Numbered from the stretch's first letter, positions 13,277 to 25,719 are shown. The stretch: 64,000 nucleotides of DNA from Mesorhabditis belari (GCA_958450365.1 CAUEEP010000731.1:2604501-2668500); one strand, 5' to 3'. Notes: a model not told the origin generated them from the sequence alone. A program made the numbers and translations.

Positions 13277-15500
13277 ATGGATCGCGAGGCATTCATTCAT
13301 TTCATTGGAGGCGCCGTGGGAGGGACAGCCGGAACTGCATTCACATGTCCGCTTGAGGTAAAATATTTGATTTTTATCAAAAGAAGCGGAAACGGTATTT
13401 GTTGAGTGAAGAATTGCGAAAAACAAGCAAATTACGTGATAATATTGGTACATTGCGCGTTTTGAACCTAAAACCAGCCCTGGAATAACGTTAGTTTGAA
13501 ATTTTAAGTTAACTTTTGGTTTTAAACCTTCACAAGGTTCTCTGGTTGTTTTTAAAACGAAAAATATAAAAAGAAAGCAGTAATTAATTGATACAAAACA
13601 AGTTAATTGTAAATTTTAAGGCTTTAAAAGCTTTTTCTTCAAAGATTAGGCAATCGTTCTAACTTTTATCTTTAGGTGATCAAGACGAGATTACAAAGCA
13701 GCAAAGCGTTGGCCGAATTCTCGGGCGGTGGACCTTCTACTTCAGGTAAAGTTTGAGTGAAAGCATTCAATTTATAATCATTTGACTTTAGAAACTAAAA
13801 CTGATGGTCTAATAATTAATATAAAACTTTTAGGCGGTACCTCAACATCGAATGGTTCTCAGCCAGTGGCGCCTGGAAAACAAGGATCACCGGGTAGTGG
13901 AAGCGCCTATAAACACATCATCGGACAAATGCTTCGTCGACCAATCAGCTTGGCACCTCTTCACAATTTGCATCTATCAAGAGGTGATAAACTTTTATTC
14001 AAAATTTGCTGAATATTTTTATCTTTTAGTAAAGATTCTTGATCAAGACTTCACTTTAAAATTCTTTTTAGTAAGCTGCTTATCGGACTTGTTGCTTGCA
14101 CGACAATTACACACGCAAATGGCAGGGAAGACCAGAGAAGTGGCAATCTTCAAATACATAAAGTAACGAGTTTCTTTATGCTTTTTTATCGAAACTTTAG
14201 GCACATCATAAAAACCGAGGGATTTGGCGCACTTTACAAAGGATTGGTACCAAACTTGATCGGAGTTGCGCCATCAAAGTGAGTCATTCTTCTTTTTCTA
14301 ACAAAAATACGTTTAGGGCTGTTTACTTTTACACGTATTCGACGTCGAAAAGATTCTGGAACGATACGGACATTTTTCTACCAAATTCGGCAATTGTGCA
14401 CATGCTATCAGCCGGAACGGGAGGTAGTTATTTTAAAGATTTGACGATGAAAGGAGATAGGTATGCTTAAGTGCCTTATTGATGTCTACTAGTATTAAAA
14501 GCTTAACGAGCTGTCGTTTAAGCTGGTCTGATTGTAATTGTTTTAGGTATGGTTGCTGCGACGGTTGTGAATCCGATTTGGTTGGTGAAGACGAGACTAC
14601 AATTGCATCATGGAAAGATGGGCATTTGGGCAATGGTTAAAAGAGTGCATCAACGAGAGGGATTCCGAGGATTTTATCGGGTATTTTAAACAATAAGTCT
14701 CGTTTACCAAGTCTTAAGCCATTCATTAGCCCTAAATCACCTAAATTCACAAATTTTTGAGTAAACCAACACTGGCATTAATTTGTGTAAGCTGCTAAAC
14801 AATTTAAGCCTTCAATTTTTTTTTATTTTAGGGTGTAACTGCCTCGTATGCTGGCGTGTCTGAAACAATGATTCAATTCGTACTCTACGAGTATTTCCGT
14901 CAAGTTCTTCTTGAGTAAGCTAAAGATCTTTATTCTGACGCTCATAAAAAAAGTTTAGATGGCATGGTACAGCAGAGGAAACAGATCGTCGCAAACTTGA
15001 CTTCCTCAAGTTCGTATTTGCTGGCGGCGGTGCTAAATTTATCGCTTGTGTCATCGCTTATCCACATGGTAATAGTTTATTTTATTAATTGAGTTATGAG
15101 TTTTTAGAAGTTGTACGCACACGCTTACGAGAAGAAGGATCGAGTCGAAAAGGATTCTTCGGAACACTCTATCAACTCTACAGAGAAGGATGGAAAACGA
15201 TGTATCGTGGACTCAGTGTACAAGTAAGATTTAGAACTGCTTTCACTTTTGAAGTAGACCTGCATAAGGCGAACTTGGACTTTACGCGGTCTTTTGAATT
15301 ACCAGGGCTGGCTTACTTACAGTGAAAGTTTGCTAGATCTAGCTTCTATTGATAACATAAGTAGCAGCAGAACTTGGCAAAACCCTAATATTTTTCTTTA
15401 GTTGATGCGTACTGTGCCCTCAACGGCGATAACGATGACCACTTACGAAACTTTCATTTATTTGCTTCATCAGCTTTGGAAAGATGAGCAACCAACTTAA
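13277..15500 (+). CDS. Mitochondrial carrier, SLC25A33/SLC25A36 type
   Basis: Three mitochondrial-carrier repeats are visible with signatures PLEVIKTRL (exons 1-2), PIWLVKTRL and PHEVVRTRL, plus typical family stretches such as VPNLIGVAPSKAVYFYTYS and GFRGFYRGVTASYAGVSET. The sequence follows the pyrimidine nucleotide carriers SLC25A33/36, which move pyrimidine nucleotides across the inner mitochondrial membrane. The ATG at 13,277 lies just after TTTAG, a likely trans-splice or 5' UTR acceptor; the stop is TAA at 15,500. The loop between the first signature and the first GALYKGL motif is longer than in vertebrate members and is Ser/Gly/Pro-rich. Two acceptors 42 nt apart (exon starting 14,030 or 14,072) both keep frame. 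About ten exons. Family certain, substrate inferred. Confidence 0.9.
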
Positions 15501-15997
15501 TTTTGCCTCTTGTTAAATTTTGTGGTTTGAAGTTTTCTTTCAAGAACACATTCGCACCGTGCACTTTGCAAACCGTTTCCTTTTATTTCGTCCTTTTTTG
15601 TGTGCCCTGCCATATTTTCAGTTATTTTCCTGTTGATATTACTTAGTCGAGGCTTAACTATTTATTATCGGGTTTTATTTATCGTTTTTAAAAAAAATCA
15701 ATCTAGTAGTTTTGTCCAAACCAATTGTTTTTAAGAGGATTGCTCAAATTGTTCTCTTTTTTATCGAAATGCTTAGGTCAAATCACTCGCTCTGCTCAAT
15801 TATTGTTGTCTCTTTAAAAAGTTTTCCGTTTTAATCAAAACCCACAAGATGTGCCTTCATATTTTACAGTGAACTAGTGTTTTTCATACTAGTGTGTGTA
15901 GCATAGTTTTTGCTCTCGATAGCATAGTCGATTATCTTTTGGTTATTTTGTCTTACCTGAAGCGTGTATAGCTCTCCCTGTATGTAAATGTTTAACG

Positions 15998-16003
15998 AAT
16001 AAA
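15998..16003 (+). promoter_or_regulatory. AATAAA polyadenylation signal, carrier gene
   Basis: Canonical AATAAA about 500 nt after the carrier stop codon and about 240 nt before the next gene; the intervening sequence shows no coding frame and reads as 3' UTR. Confidence 0.55.
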
Positions 16004-16240
16004 TTTCTATTTTATTTTGTCGAACTTTTGAATGAACGTCTTTCAGGTGGATTTTATATTTTAAGATTGTTCTGGCCCTTGTGTAATGGTAATGTGTAAG
16101 GTCCTAAAAAATGTGCTTCACTCCAAAGTCTCACGAGTACGAGTTTTTAAAGGGATTTTGTGTATAAATAAGCACATATTCCTAATCTGTTCCCCTGCTT
16201 TTATAAAGTTGTTCATGTTAAATCATTTTTCAGTCAAAGA

Positions 16241-17581
16241 ATGGTATTCTTTTGTTGTGACAAATGTGGCGAATCGTTGAAGAAAAATCAAGTCCAGAAA
16301 CATCATTATGGGTAAGCGTTCTGAATTTTAACATTGTAAACCCTATTTTAGATGTCGGTCTCATTCCTATTCTTGTTTCGATTGTCAGAAAGTTTTCAAG
16401 TAAGAATTTAGAAGACATTCTGGTAAAACATTTTGTTTAGCATTGATTCGTACGCGGATCATTTGAAGTGCATAACAGAAAATCAGAAGTACGGCGGGAA
16501 AGGCTACATCGAGAAAGTTAATAAGGTGGGTTCTTGGAATTAAAAAAACTTCTGTTGATCTTTGTTAGCAATTCTCGAGACTTTAAAATCACAATCCGGT
16601 AGAAAATTTCATATTTTAGGGTGAAGCCAAGCAAACAGCCTGGGTTGACCTAGTCGAACGAGCAACTGAAGCCGTCAAAGATCCCAAATTGAAAAATCTA
16701 CTCGTCAGCATCTCCGGTTTTGCCAATATTCCACGAAAGGTTTGTTCATTTAAAAGTTTTTAACTTAAAATTAATTATAGGAGGCTAAGTTTATCAATTT
16801 CTTGGTGAATTCTATACGGATTCGGGATCAAAATTTATGCCAACAAGCGTGGAATGCTATCGCTGAAGAGACAAACAAGATAAAAGTGGGGGTTGACCTT
16901 TTAAAATTAAAAGGATGATGTTTAGGTGGAGACAACTGTTGTTAAAGAAACCACGAGCAATGGAGCGAATTTGAAAGAAGAAATAGAGGGGAAGGAAACG
17001 GAAGCTACACCAACGGCTAATGGAACAAATGGAGATGCGGATGATGAAGAGAATGAGGCAAAAACGGGAAATTCGACGAATTCCCAGGTGGATAGTTTGG
17101 AATTAAATCTGCTGTTGGTAAATCTACCTCTTTTCAATAGAAGAATCTCTTTGTTACTTAAAGTATAACTGCCATCGTTTAATATCTAGCAGTTTGTCAC
17201 TCTTATCTCTCTTCAGGCTGGTTCATTGAAATGGAAGAAGGCAATTAAACGAAAAGTGCGCGATGCTGGCGGGCAGATCAAAGTAAGTTTTTGTTACTTG
17301 AGTGAAATGTGAGTCTTCAATTTAGCTCAAAAAGTTGCGCAAAGCTATGCACGAGGACTTTATGAAAGCGGGCGACTCGGAAATTGACTTTGATAGTACT
17401 TTTGATGAGAAATTGCAAAAGGTTGGTGTTTTTGAGTTTGGTTCCTAGAAGTTTTCCAGCTTAAAAGATCTGCATTTTGTAGATGAGTTTAAAAATGAAA
17501 ATGTCAAAAAGAATTGGCTTGAATGTTTTATTTTAGGCTGGAGTCCGGATCGAGGGGAAAATTGTTTTACTGACGGCATAA
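16241..17581 (+). CDS. lyar: LYAR-type nucleolar zinc-finger protein
   Basis: The N-terminus starts MVFFCCDKCGESLKKNQVQK and continues with CRSHSYSCFDCQKVF...HLKC...QKYGGKGY, the two LYAR-type C2HC fingers in the order and spacing of human LYAR. A conserved helix with GFANIPRKEAKFINFLVNSI follows, then an acidic, low-complexity linker (about 16.93-17.10 kb), then a basic C-terminal domain LKWKKAIKRKVRDAGGQIK that matches the LYAR tail. LYAR acts in the nucleolus in ribosomal RNA processing and cell growth. ATG at 16,241 is 7 nt after TTTTTCAG, a likely trans-splice site; stop TAA ends at 17,581. Exon 6 may end at CAG before GTGGAT or at TTG before GTAAAT; both give a coding join. Confidence 0.9.
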
Positions 17582-17659
17582 ATTCAGTTTGATTTCAATT
17601 GTTTTTGTTGTTATTTTGTTATTTCTTTTGTTGAGTTGTCATTTTCGTTGTTGTTAGTG

Positions 17660-17665
17660 AATAAA
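17660..17665 (+). promoter_or_regulatory. AATAAA polyadenylation signal, LYAR gene
   Basis: Canonical AATAAA about 79 nt after the LYAR stop codon. Confidence 0.6.
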
Positions 17666-18163
17666 TTCTTTCGTACTTAAGGAAAGACCGAAGGAAAACG
17701 AAAACAAGGGAAACAAAATGCACACAAACTTACGAGGGTCTTTTTGCATTTAGAGCAACTGTCTGGGAATTCAAAATTTGCATTTAAATTTTGTGGAGCG
17801 CACGAAAAAATCATTTGATTTTTTTGAATTTTAAAATTTTGCTTATATTTCCTTGTTTCCCGTTTTTATTTGTTTGACCCTATCAAGTGAATTCTAACGT
17901 TTTTAAGCACTGAAAGCTTTAAAATAAAACCGATTTTATCTGCTAAAGAATGTGTGCTATGCGTTTTGCCCAAACTTTTTGAGTAGAACGAAAAAAAATT
18001 GTCTGCGCTTCTCCCTAGACTAGGAATTCACTGATTTAATCAACATTGTCCACGAATTTTTGATCATTTTTTTTTGTTTTCTTTGATTGATGTCAAAGTT
18101 CTCTCGATTTCTGTGCAATTCACACATTTTTGTGCATTTTAGCGGCTCGAAACGAAACAAGAC

Positions 18164-18225
18164 GATGGCCGGTCTCATCATCGAGGATCGTTTGGCCGTG
18201 TTTCGCCGAACTCCAGCATCAACAC
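18164..18225 (+). other. Possible alternative 5' exon of the elongase gene
   Basis: After a TTTTAG acceptor, an ATG opens MAGLIIEDRLAVFRRTPAST and reaches a GTAAAG donor in phase 1. The elongase first exon contains an internal TTCTTCTTCAG acceptor just after its own ATG, and a splice between the two is in frame, giving ...[14 protein letters not shown]. Codon composition looks coding. Without transcripts this is only a candidate; it could also be a one-exon upstream ORF. Confidence 0.25.
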
Positions 18226-19608
18226 GTAAAGTTTTTTGAAATTTTGGCGAAATTTTGCACTTTGTGTGTCCGCAAAAGTTCATTCCTTAACCAAGTAGGC
18301 TTTCCTAGGAATTGTAAAGTTAAGCGGCATAATGGTAAAGAAGACGAGTTTTAAGTATATGACTTAAACGAAAGAAGTTGAATTCTTCTGTAAACTAGAG
18401 CAAACTGTGGACATTGTTCCTAAAAAGTAATTAAATTTATCGAAAAGTACTTTATGTACTTCTTTGGGTCAACCTACTCCTTTTCAATAGGATTTCATAG
18501 CTCTACTTTGACTAGCGAATACAGGGAGCTTATCGTCTTTCTGATTTCTGTGGACCCGAAAAGAATGACTTTTTGGGGAAAGTAATAACTCCCTATTATC
18601 GAGATTGCCAAAAGAAGAAATCGCTCAACGCTCCATAACTAGAACGAAAAGCTTTCTTTGGCGTGTTTCGATCGAATCACTCCACAAGAAAAATGGGTCC
18701 ACCAGCTCGTACTATCCCCCCTCAACCGCAAGCAACCGAGAAATGAGATAAGGTCTTTGAGACTATGTGACGGTGTGCTCGGCTTTTTTTGCCCTGAACC
18801 TTCCGGCTTCACTTTTTGAGAGCCAAGGCGAGAACGTGAGAGGAGTCACCTAAAATTCTCACATAAGGTTTTAAGGGAGTCAAAAGCGATCGTAAAAATT
18901 GTTGTAACTAGACAGTTTTTCTTTGGCACTGCCTGGAAGAGCTCACAAGATCTTTTTTACCTTAAAATTTTGTGAATTTAACACAGTTATCCACTTCCAA
19001 AGGAAGTTTACCAGATCTATCTGGTAACACTATAACTTTGCGAGTTGTTAGCTGGTCAGCCTTCGATCCGCTGTTTCTACAAGCTGATCAGAGAAATACC
19101 CAACTCCAGTGAAACCTCATCCCGTTAATCGATCGCTAGAGATTTTCTGTTACTATGCATTTGCAAAGTGATCTGATGACACCATCAATCATAGTATTTA
19201 TAAGAGTGATAAGCCTTTTTTCATGAAAGGGTAAAGGTTGTGTCTCATTTCACCTCTCACCCCTCAACACTTTCATGTCATTTTTTTGTCGATCCAGCTG
19301 GGCGGTGCCTCGTCTTGTCTCTTTTTCGGCTTCTCTTCTGTGCTCATATTTTCTCTTTTCTTCATCTTCTCACGGTGCGTGCTTCTTCGTTTCTTCTTTC
19401 TCTCCTCATAGTCTCTGTTGGTCTTTTGCTTTCCTTTTTTGCTTTTTCTCGATTGCCGCCTGTCCGCACTTGTTGCCTGTTCCCGGCTTTGGTGTGGCAT
19501 TTCGGCCCATCCCTCCTTCCCTCCTTCACCTTCCCCTTCCTTTCCCCTACCACCACCTCGATTGACTCTTGTCAACTAAACCGGGGCGATCATCACCTAT
19601 ATTCTATA
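18226..19608. other. Non-coding region upstream of the elongase
   Basis: No conserved coding frame. A strongly C/T-rich tract spans about 19.25-19.57 kb and produces long but low-complexity open frames on both strands that I do not consider genes. This is either the promoter and 5' UTR of the elongase or, if the 18.16 kb exon is real, its first intron. Confidence 0.55.
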
Positions 19609-22600
19609 ATGGATTCTTCTTCAGATTACTCTCTCTGGAATGGAAATGGCGAGACGATCATCCACATTAAGTACAAGTACCCGCAATGGCTACAGGTCGA
19701 GACGTAAGTGATTTTTGTGTGTTGGAGAAAACTGGGGTTTTTTTGGTAATTCTAAAGTTCTTAAGAGAGTAAAGAGTTCTTTTCTGATTTCCAAAAGCTA
19801 AGAGCATTAATCGACCCACTTATTATTTCTGGACTCTGCTGGACTGGACTTAAGATCGTCCATACTGGCTAATATCTAGACCCATTTAAAGATCTCGATA
19901 TTAGCCGGCTATATCACATTGAAAGAAGAATCTATCTTATATTTTATCCGTTGGATCTAACCGTAATACCATGATCTCCCTAAACTATGCAAGCTCTTCC
20001 GACGTTTGCTTTGCTCGTGGTTCACCAAGTTTTTTCGTTGAAAAAAATTTGATACCATTCAATCGCACTAAAACGATCGACGTAAAAACGTAGGCTGCGC
20101 GCCGATGTCTGTTCTAAAACAAACATTGTGGCCTGGCCATGGGGATTGCGGTCCACCACACTCTCTGACCATGAGCACATGCATTTTTGTCGTTCTCTCT
20201 TTCTCTTTTGTACGTATCTCTCTACGAATCATCCCACTTGTAAACGATGTCTGTGTGCCCTTTTCATCCACACTCCCTTATAATGTTATGACAGAGAGAT
20301 TTTTTGTGCATGAAAGGAAATAAAATATGATATGTTCCAAGCAAAAAAAAAAGGAATCATAACTGTGGAAGTGTTGAGCTTTGAACGAGGCACTGGTCAA
20401 ATTTGAAATCTAATTGAAAAATATGACCTCTGGATAAGATTCTCCAAGCGTAAAATTGTTTGAAGATAGTGTTCAGTTTCTAAATTTAAATGACTCATCT
20501 AAAGCTCAACAGCCATCTAATTGTTGAATGTACACAACCTTGTCGATGAGAGTAATCAGTCTTTATTTTTAGCCTCTTCTTCCAAGAGTGAGTGAAATTG
20601 TGCTACCATAAAAAGGGCCGGTTTATGTATGCTGTGTGAAACCCTTTCTTATTCTTTACATGGTTATTGGGTTTTTTCTGATTTTTAAAAGATTCCCATC
20701 AATAACACCTTTTGCACCCACAAAAAAAACGCAAATTTGTGTTCGCCAATTTTCTTTTTATTTCTAAAAACGACTTTTACTATTAAACGATTTTGATTTA
20801 CACTAATTGATGGGTAAAGGATTAAAATTTTCATTTTAGATTCTGGGACAATGTCTACATTCATCACATCTTCAAGAACTACTGGCATTACTCGATCTAC
20901 ATTGCTTTGCTCTACGTGATGGTCATTCATGGGTAAATTTGAAGTATTTAAATTAACGTGTTATTGTTTTTTTTAGATTGGAACGTTTTATGCGCGATCG
21001 TAAGCCGTTCAACTTGAAAGGACCGCTTGCTTTGTGGAATGGAGCTCTTGCTGTTTTCAGCATCGTTGCAACTTTTCGGTGAGTTTTCAGCGGATAAAGG
21101 GGTTTGCAAGAAAGACCATGTCAATTGTGAAAAATCATACGTTTATCCCTCCTCAAACTAATCGAAATTGCGTATTCCTTTGCGCTAAAGCAATTGAATT
21201 AGGGGTTTTCACCGAAACGCGTGTATGACTGATCGAGGGATGATTGATGGATTGCCTTTTTTTGCCTGCTTACGTGTTGCTTTGGTGCTCCTTTGTAAAT
21301 GGAACAAAAAGAGCACACTTGTACAACGAGGAAAGCAGCCAAAAGCTCTCTTTTCAATCGGCGGCACATAACACATTGTGATGATTGTGCTCGGTGATTC
21401 TTTGTGCGGTTCACTTTTGATCGGATCCTCTTGCTTTCATGTGTTGAAAGGCGGATAAAGGGAGGAGCAATATCCAGTCAGCTTTCTAGTTGAAAAGCGG
21501 GGTTGATTCGTCGCTTTTTTTGTGGCGCTCACTTTTTGCGCCCGGCTGCCTATTGTTCACAGCCGGTTAACAATGGCATACAATCTTCGATCAGTATGCA
21601 GTTCTAGGAAAGCATAAGAAAAATTTATCCCCAATCATTGGCAAAAACTATTCCTGTGAAATAGCCAAGTATTTGATTGTAGTCACAAAAAGTTGTGACT
21701 AGTTGTGAGGGTCATTAACAACTTTTACTTTTCAGCTATGGAATTGAATTTCTGCACACTTTGACCACGCGTCCCCTTTTTGACTCGATCTGCTACTCAA
21801 CGGATCCCGAACAGCCGGCTGCTTTTTGGGCGTGCATGTTTGCCTTGAGCAAGGTTTGTTTTACTACCTGCTTTCGTAGTTTATTTGATCTTTGAATGAT
21901 CTCATTTTGAAAATTTAGATTGTTGAACTTGGTGATACTGTGTTTATTGTGCTCAGGAAGAGGCCTCTCATTTTTCTTCATTGGTATCATCATGCTGTGG
22001 TTCTCGTTTATGTTTGGCATGCCGGTGAGTTATTTTTTTTTGCTGAGTTGTTACGGTAGAAAACCGGGTCTGCGCGTTTTTTTTAAACTTTGCACCTCAA
22101 AAAGGACTCTAAAAGGGTTGGTATTTGATCTTCAATTTTGGTGATTCCTCCAACTTTTTCTTTGGCTGCACCTGCCGCCATTCTTATCGCTCATGTTCGC
22201 CATCTCCCCTTTTTCAATAAAATGCGATATCGATTCGATATGCGATCTTTTCTTTATGTGTTCCTGGGAAAATGGGGGACCGATTGATTTTATTGCAGTA
22301 ATGCGTCTAAAACAAATTTTTTTGTTGTTCAGCTTCTCTGAGAGCAACTTGAATTCAAAGATCCGAAAATAGAAAGTGAGGGATTGGTCAAAATTTACGA
22401 ATTTATTAGAAAAAGATTTGTCACACTAGAAATTTTTCTAGTTTGTGTAGGCTACGTTGAGTTTGTGTAGAACGCCGTGTCTATTTGGCGGTAAATATTT
22501 GTGTTGGCTCTTTTTAACTCAAAACGGTCTTAGTTTAGCGCTAAAATTTCTTAAGAGCTACATAAAATTGTAGTCTGTTTGAGTTATAATGTCTGGGTCG

Positions 22601-23406
22601 TTGCTCTTTTTGAGTCACATAGTAGCATGTTTTCCTCTCGCGATTCCTCTGAACGGCGTGTGCCTAAATTTTGGATTCTGGGCACCATGGGGATGAGTCT
22701 TGCATAAGCTAATGCCTGCGCAAAACAAAGGGACCACAGAAAGGAAGAATATGGCCATAAATGGAAGAAAGAAAAGAGTGGGAAATGCTTTATATGTTGT
22801 TAATTTTCAAATTTAGCCGTTGAACTCACTGCTGCTGGTCGCTGGTTCATCTTCATGAACTATGCTGTGCACTCAATCATGTACACCTATTACACGCTTG
22901 CTGCACTTGGAATTCGTTTGCCAAAGGCTGTTTCGATGACTGTCACCACACTGCAGACAACTCAGGCATGCGATAATTTTTATCTTGAAATATCTTGAAA
23001 TGACAAGCAATCCGTGAAACTGAAATTGGTTTTTAACACAGTATTTTTAGAAACGAAAAGTCGATCTCTTTATAATTGTATCATTTTTAGATGCTGGTTG
23101 GAGTCGGAATCTCGTGTTGTGTGCTCTACATCAAGTCGAAGGGACACGTGTGTCAGCAAAGTTTTGAGAATCTGGCTCTTTGGTATGTTTTGTGAATCTA
23201 CTGAAAAAAACAAGTAAATTGGGATAGATAACCCCTGATTGCCTAAACTTAATGTTTAGATCAGGTTTCTTAGAATGGAATCAACTAGTATATTTAGCTT
23301 TGCCATCTACTCATCCTTCGCTATTCTCTTCATGAATTTCTTCCGGAAAGCCTATTTCGGCAAGCGAGTCAAGGCCACCACCGCGGAGTCGAAGAAGGAA
23401 AAATAG
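19609..23406 (+). CDS. elo: ELOVL6-like very-long-chain fatty acid elongase
   Basis: Eight exons encode 287 residues. The ELO family histidine box HWYHH is at residues 157-161, preceded by [20 protein letters not shown] and followed by [13 protein letters not shown], all canonical. Hydrophobic segments are spread along the chain as expected for a multi-pass ER membrane protein, and the C-terminus ends in a lysine-rich ESKKEK, a possible ER-retrieval signal. It catalyses the condensing step of fatty acid elongation; wording around the box is closest to the ELOVL3/6 branch that lengthens saturated C12-C16 chains. Exons: 19,609-19,703; 20,840-20,932; 20,977-21,078; 21,736-21,853; 21,919-22,024; 22,817-22,965; 23,091-23,182; 23,298-23,406. 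The sixth intron has a GC donor. Introns 1, 3 and 5 are long (0.66-1.1 kb) and show no coding frame. Confidence 0.92.
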
Positions 23407-24178
23407 AAGTGCTGAATCAAGTTGATGTTTTTGATATTTTTCTCTCTCTGTTTTTTGTAAACAAATACGGGTAAACACTATCGCTAGGATTCCCCAATAC
23501 ACCTAATCCCCATTTAAATCCACTTCTCTTCACTTCTGGGATATTTCTTTGTTTCTTTCGTTTGTTTGTGTTTTGTTTCGGCAATACTCTTTCTTTCTTT
23601 TTTTTTGTTCATTCAGCATAGGTTTCTAATCATGATTGTGATGACCAAGACTAATTTATTGGCATTTCTTTGATGTGATTACTTACCGAGTCCATAATTT
23701 TTGTGGATAAATTGTTTAGGAAGAGAAAAATATGAGTGGTGATATTTGCTAATGATTTGACGCTAGACTATTTCAGGGAGTCGATTTTTAATAGCTTTGT
23801 GAAAGTCTGCACGCTTTTGATTTGTAAAGAAAAGTCTTGGAACCGTACTGGGCCAACAATTTTAGCCAAAAAAACATGTGCATTTGGTAGAAAAATTGCA
23901 AACTTGGCTTCTTTAAGGCGTGGATTTTCTACCGTAGTTGTGTATTTTGTGATCAAAGGATTAAGGAAATTTTGGGGAAAAAAGTTGTTGATCATTGCAA
24001 AAGACAAAAGCTTGCCCATTTTTTTTGTTAAAGTTGTAAAAAAGTAGGATTTATTGATCGGTAAACGGTGTTGTTTACATAAAGTAAGTTTGACAAGTTG
24101 TGAAAAGCTTATTTTTGTTCTTTTTTTATCGTATATACATCTCAATTTACCAAATTTTTGTAACTATTGCTTTTGGGG
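23407..24178. other. Intergenic region, elongase to small unknown gene
   Basis: AT-rich sequence. Overlapping open frames of about 100 codons on both strands around 23.74-24.14 kb have AT-rich codon use and no family signal, so I leave them out. It should hold the elongase 3' UTR. Confidence 0.5.
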
Positions 24179-25325
24179 ATGAGTATGCTGAGGAAGCCGC
24201 TCATTTGCATCGAGGTTGGCACCGAGGATCTCGACGAGATGGAGAAAGCGCTAACGAAAGCCGCGGATCGATCAAAAGTGGTAAGTGATTTGAAGATATT
24301 TATCTGCAGATTCTTTAGTAGAACTAGAAATACTCTATCGTATTTAAAGTCCAATTTATATTAGATATTTGGCTACAGCTGATACAGTTGCATTAACATG
24401 AGTTTAAACATGAAAAACTAACTGCCCTTTGTGGGGAGTGAGACAAATGCTATCTTTTTTTTGCGCACCTTTTTTCGCGTTTTAAAAAAGCTCTAAGAAG
24501 CTGATATAAACCAATTTCTATTCCAAAAGTTGTTTTTCTGGGTAATTTGAGGGCATTGAATCCAAATTTTGACATATCAGAGCTTGTGGAAGCAAACGGA
24601 CGGAGTGATACATGGGGAAAAATCGAGAATTTTCTGTAATTTGACTTAACCATTTTGTCTTTAAAATTGGTTCCATAAGCTCTGATATTTCAAAATTTGG
24701 ATTCTACACCCAGAAAATTACCCAGAAATTGGTTAATATTGGCTTTTTAGAGCTTTTTAAAACGCGAAAAAAGTGCGCTAATGGGCCGGGTGCGCAAAAA
24801 AGGTCCCATTTGTTCCACTCCCCTTTTTGTAAATAAATGTGAATTTTAGCCATCTTCTGGAGTCGAGGAAAATATAGACTTGAAGACGCCATTGATTGTG
24901 AGTTTTGTTTTGAAAATTTTATCGATCCACTTAAAAAATAAGATGTTTATCATTTTGACTTTTAGAAAGAGACTCCCGTGGTGATACCCCCATCCCCAGG
25001 TCTGTCAATGATCACGAACACTTCCACTCCGATGATGAGTACACTCGATTTTGCCACTCCCTCGATCTCGGCTGCAACGGTTTGTTGCTGATTTGAATTT
25101 TGATAAGCATCTAACTATAAATGCTAGTTGTTTAGCGATTAAAGTTATGTAAAATTAGCGTCGACTATCTTTTATTGATCAAAGTTAATTCTTTAGATTG
25201 GACTGGCGAACACGCAAATCACGCCAATTGGAATCGCTGCCCCACCCGACACATCACAATCGTCGAGCTCTTTTCGAACACCACAAGTGCGCTTGTTTCC
25301 TGGAAGCAGCACCTCTTCGTCGTGA
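24179..25325 (+). CDS. Small unrecognised Thr/Ser/Pro-rich protein
   Basis: Four exons joined in phase 0 encode about 140 residues. The first (from ATG 24,179; a second in-frame ATG follows at 24,185) has an acidic, helix-forming EDLDEMEKALTKAADRSK segment; the rest is rich in Thr, Ser and Pro with repeated S/T-P sites (ETPVVIPPSPG, TPMMSTLDFATPS, QITPIG, FRTPQV). No domain is recognised. The tail is probably disordered and the S/T-P sites could be phosphorylated by proline-directed kinases (inference). The stop is TGA at 25,325. The first intron carries a 391-bp inverted-repeat element. The gene lies 395 bp upstream of RBM28 on the same strand, close enough for a shared operon. Confidence 0.6.
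24433..24823. mobile_element. Inverted-repeat MITE (391 bp)
   Basis: Terminal inverted repeats GGGGAGTGAGACAAATG and, on the opposite strand at the right end, GGGGAGTGGAACAAATG continue inward through TTTTTTTGCGCACC and CGCGTTTTAAAAA, with further pairing towards the centre (CAAATTTTGACATATCAGAG against CTCTGATATTTCAAAATTTG). No transposase frame. It lies wholly in intron 1 of the small gene. Confidence 0.75.
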
Positions 25326-25719
25326 ATTGAAAAATTTTTAGGTATACAATTGAATTTTGTTGCACTTTAATTTTACGGGTTCATTTCTTTTGGCTTCTCA
25401 GGTATATTTGTCATTTTATTTTTACTTTTGTCTATGTTGTTTGTGATTATGGTAGTAATTTTTCGTTGATAAATCTTTGAACTGAGTGAATTCATTTGTG
25501 GATGGGTTGTGCAACCTGTGTATTGAGAAGTTTATTTTTTGATGAGACAGTTTGGCGAAAAGGTGTGGTGCTTGAGATCGCACCGCAAAACCGTGCACTT
25601 CTGCTGTTTTTTAATTCGCAGCGAATTTGCAAGTACTAGAGTTAAAAAGGATAAGAAAGTTTTTTAATTTTATCAGGTTAAGCATTTTGCGTACGAATTT
25701 AATTGCTTCAGATCACTTT
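25326..25719. other. Short intergenic region before RBM28
   Basis: About 395 bp of AT-rich sequence without a coding frame. A TTGCTTCAG acceptor-like site ends 9 nt before the RBM28 ATG and may receive a spliced leader. Confidence 0.45.

Noticed and set aside
19240..19707. Long overlapping open frames on both strands upstream of the elongase
   Set aside because: They arise from a C/T-rich low-complexity tract, give Ser/Phe/Leu- or Arg/Lys/Glu-rich strings and overlap in several frames; only the final part is real elongase exon 1.
23736..24145. Open frames of over 100 codons on both strands
   Set aside because: AT-rich codon use, no family resemblance, mutual overlap; most likely non-coding spacer.
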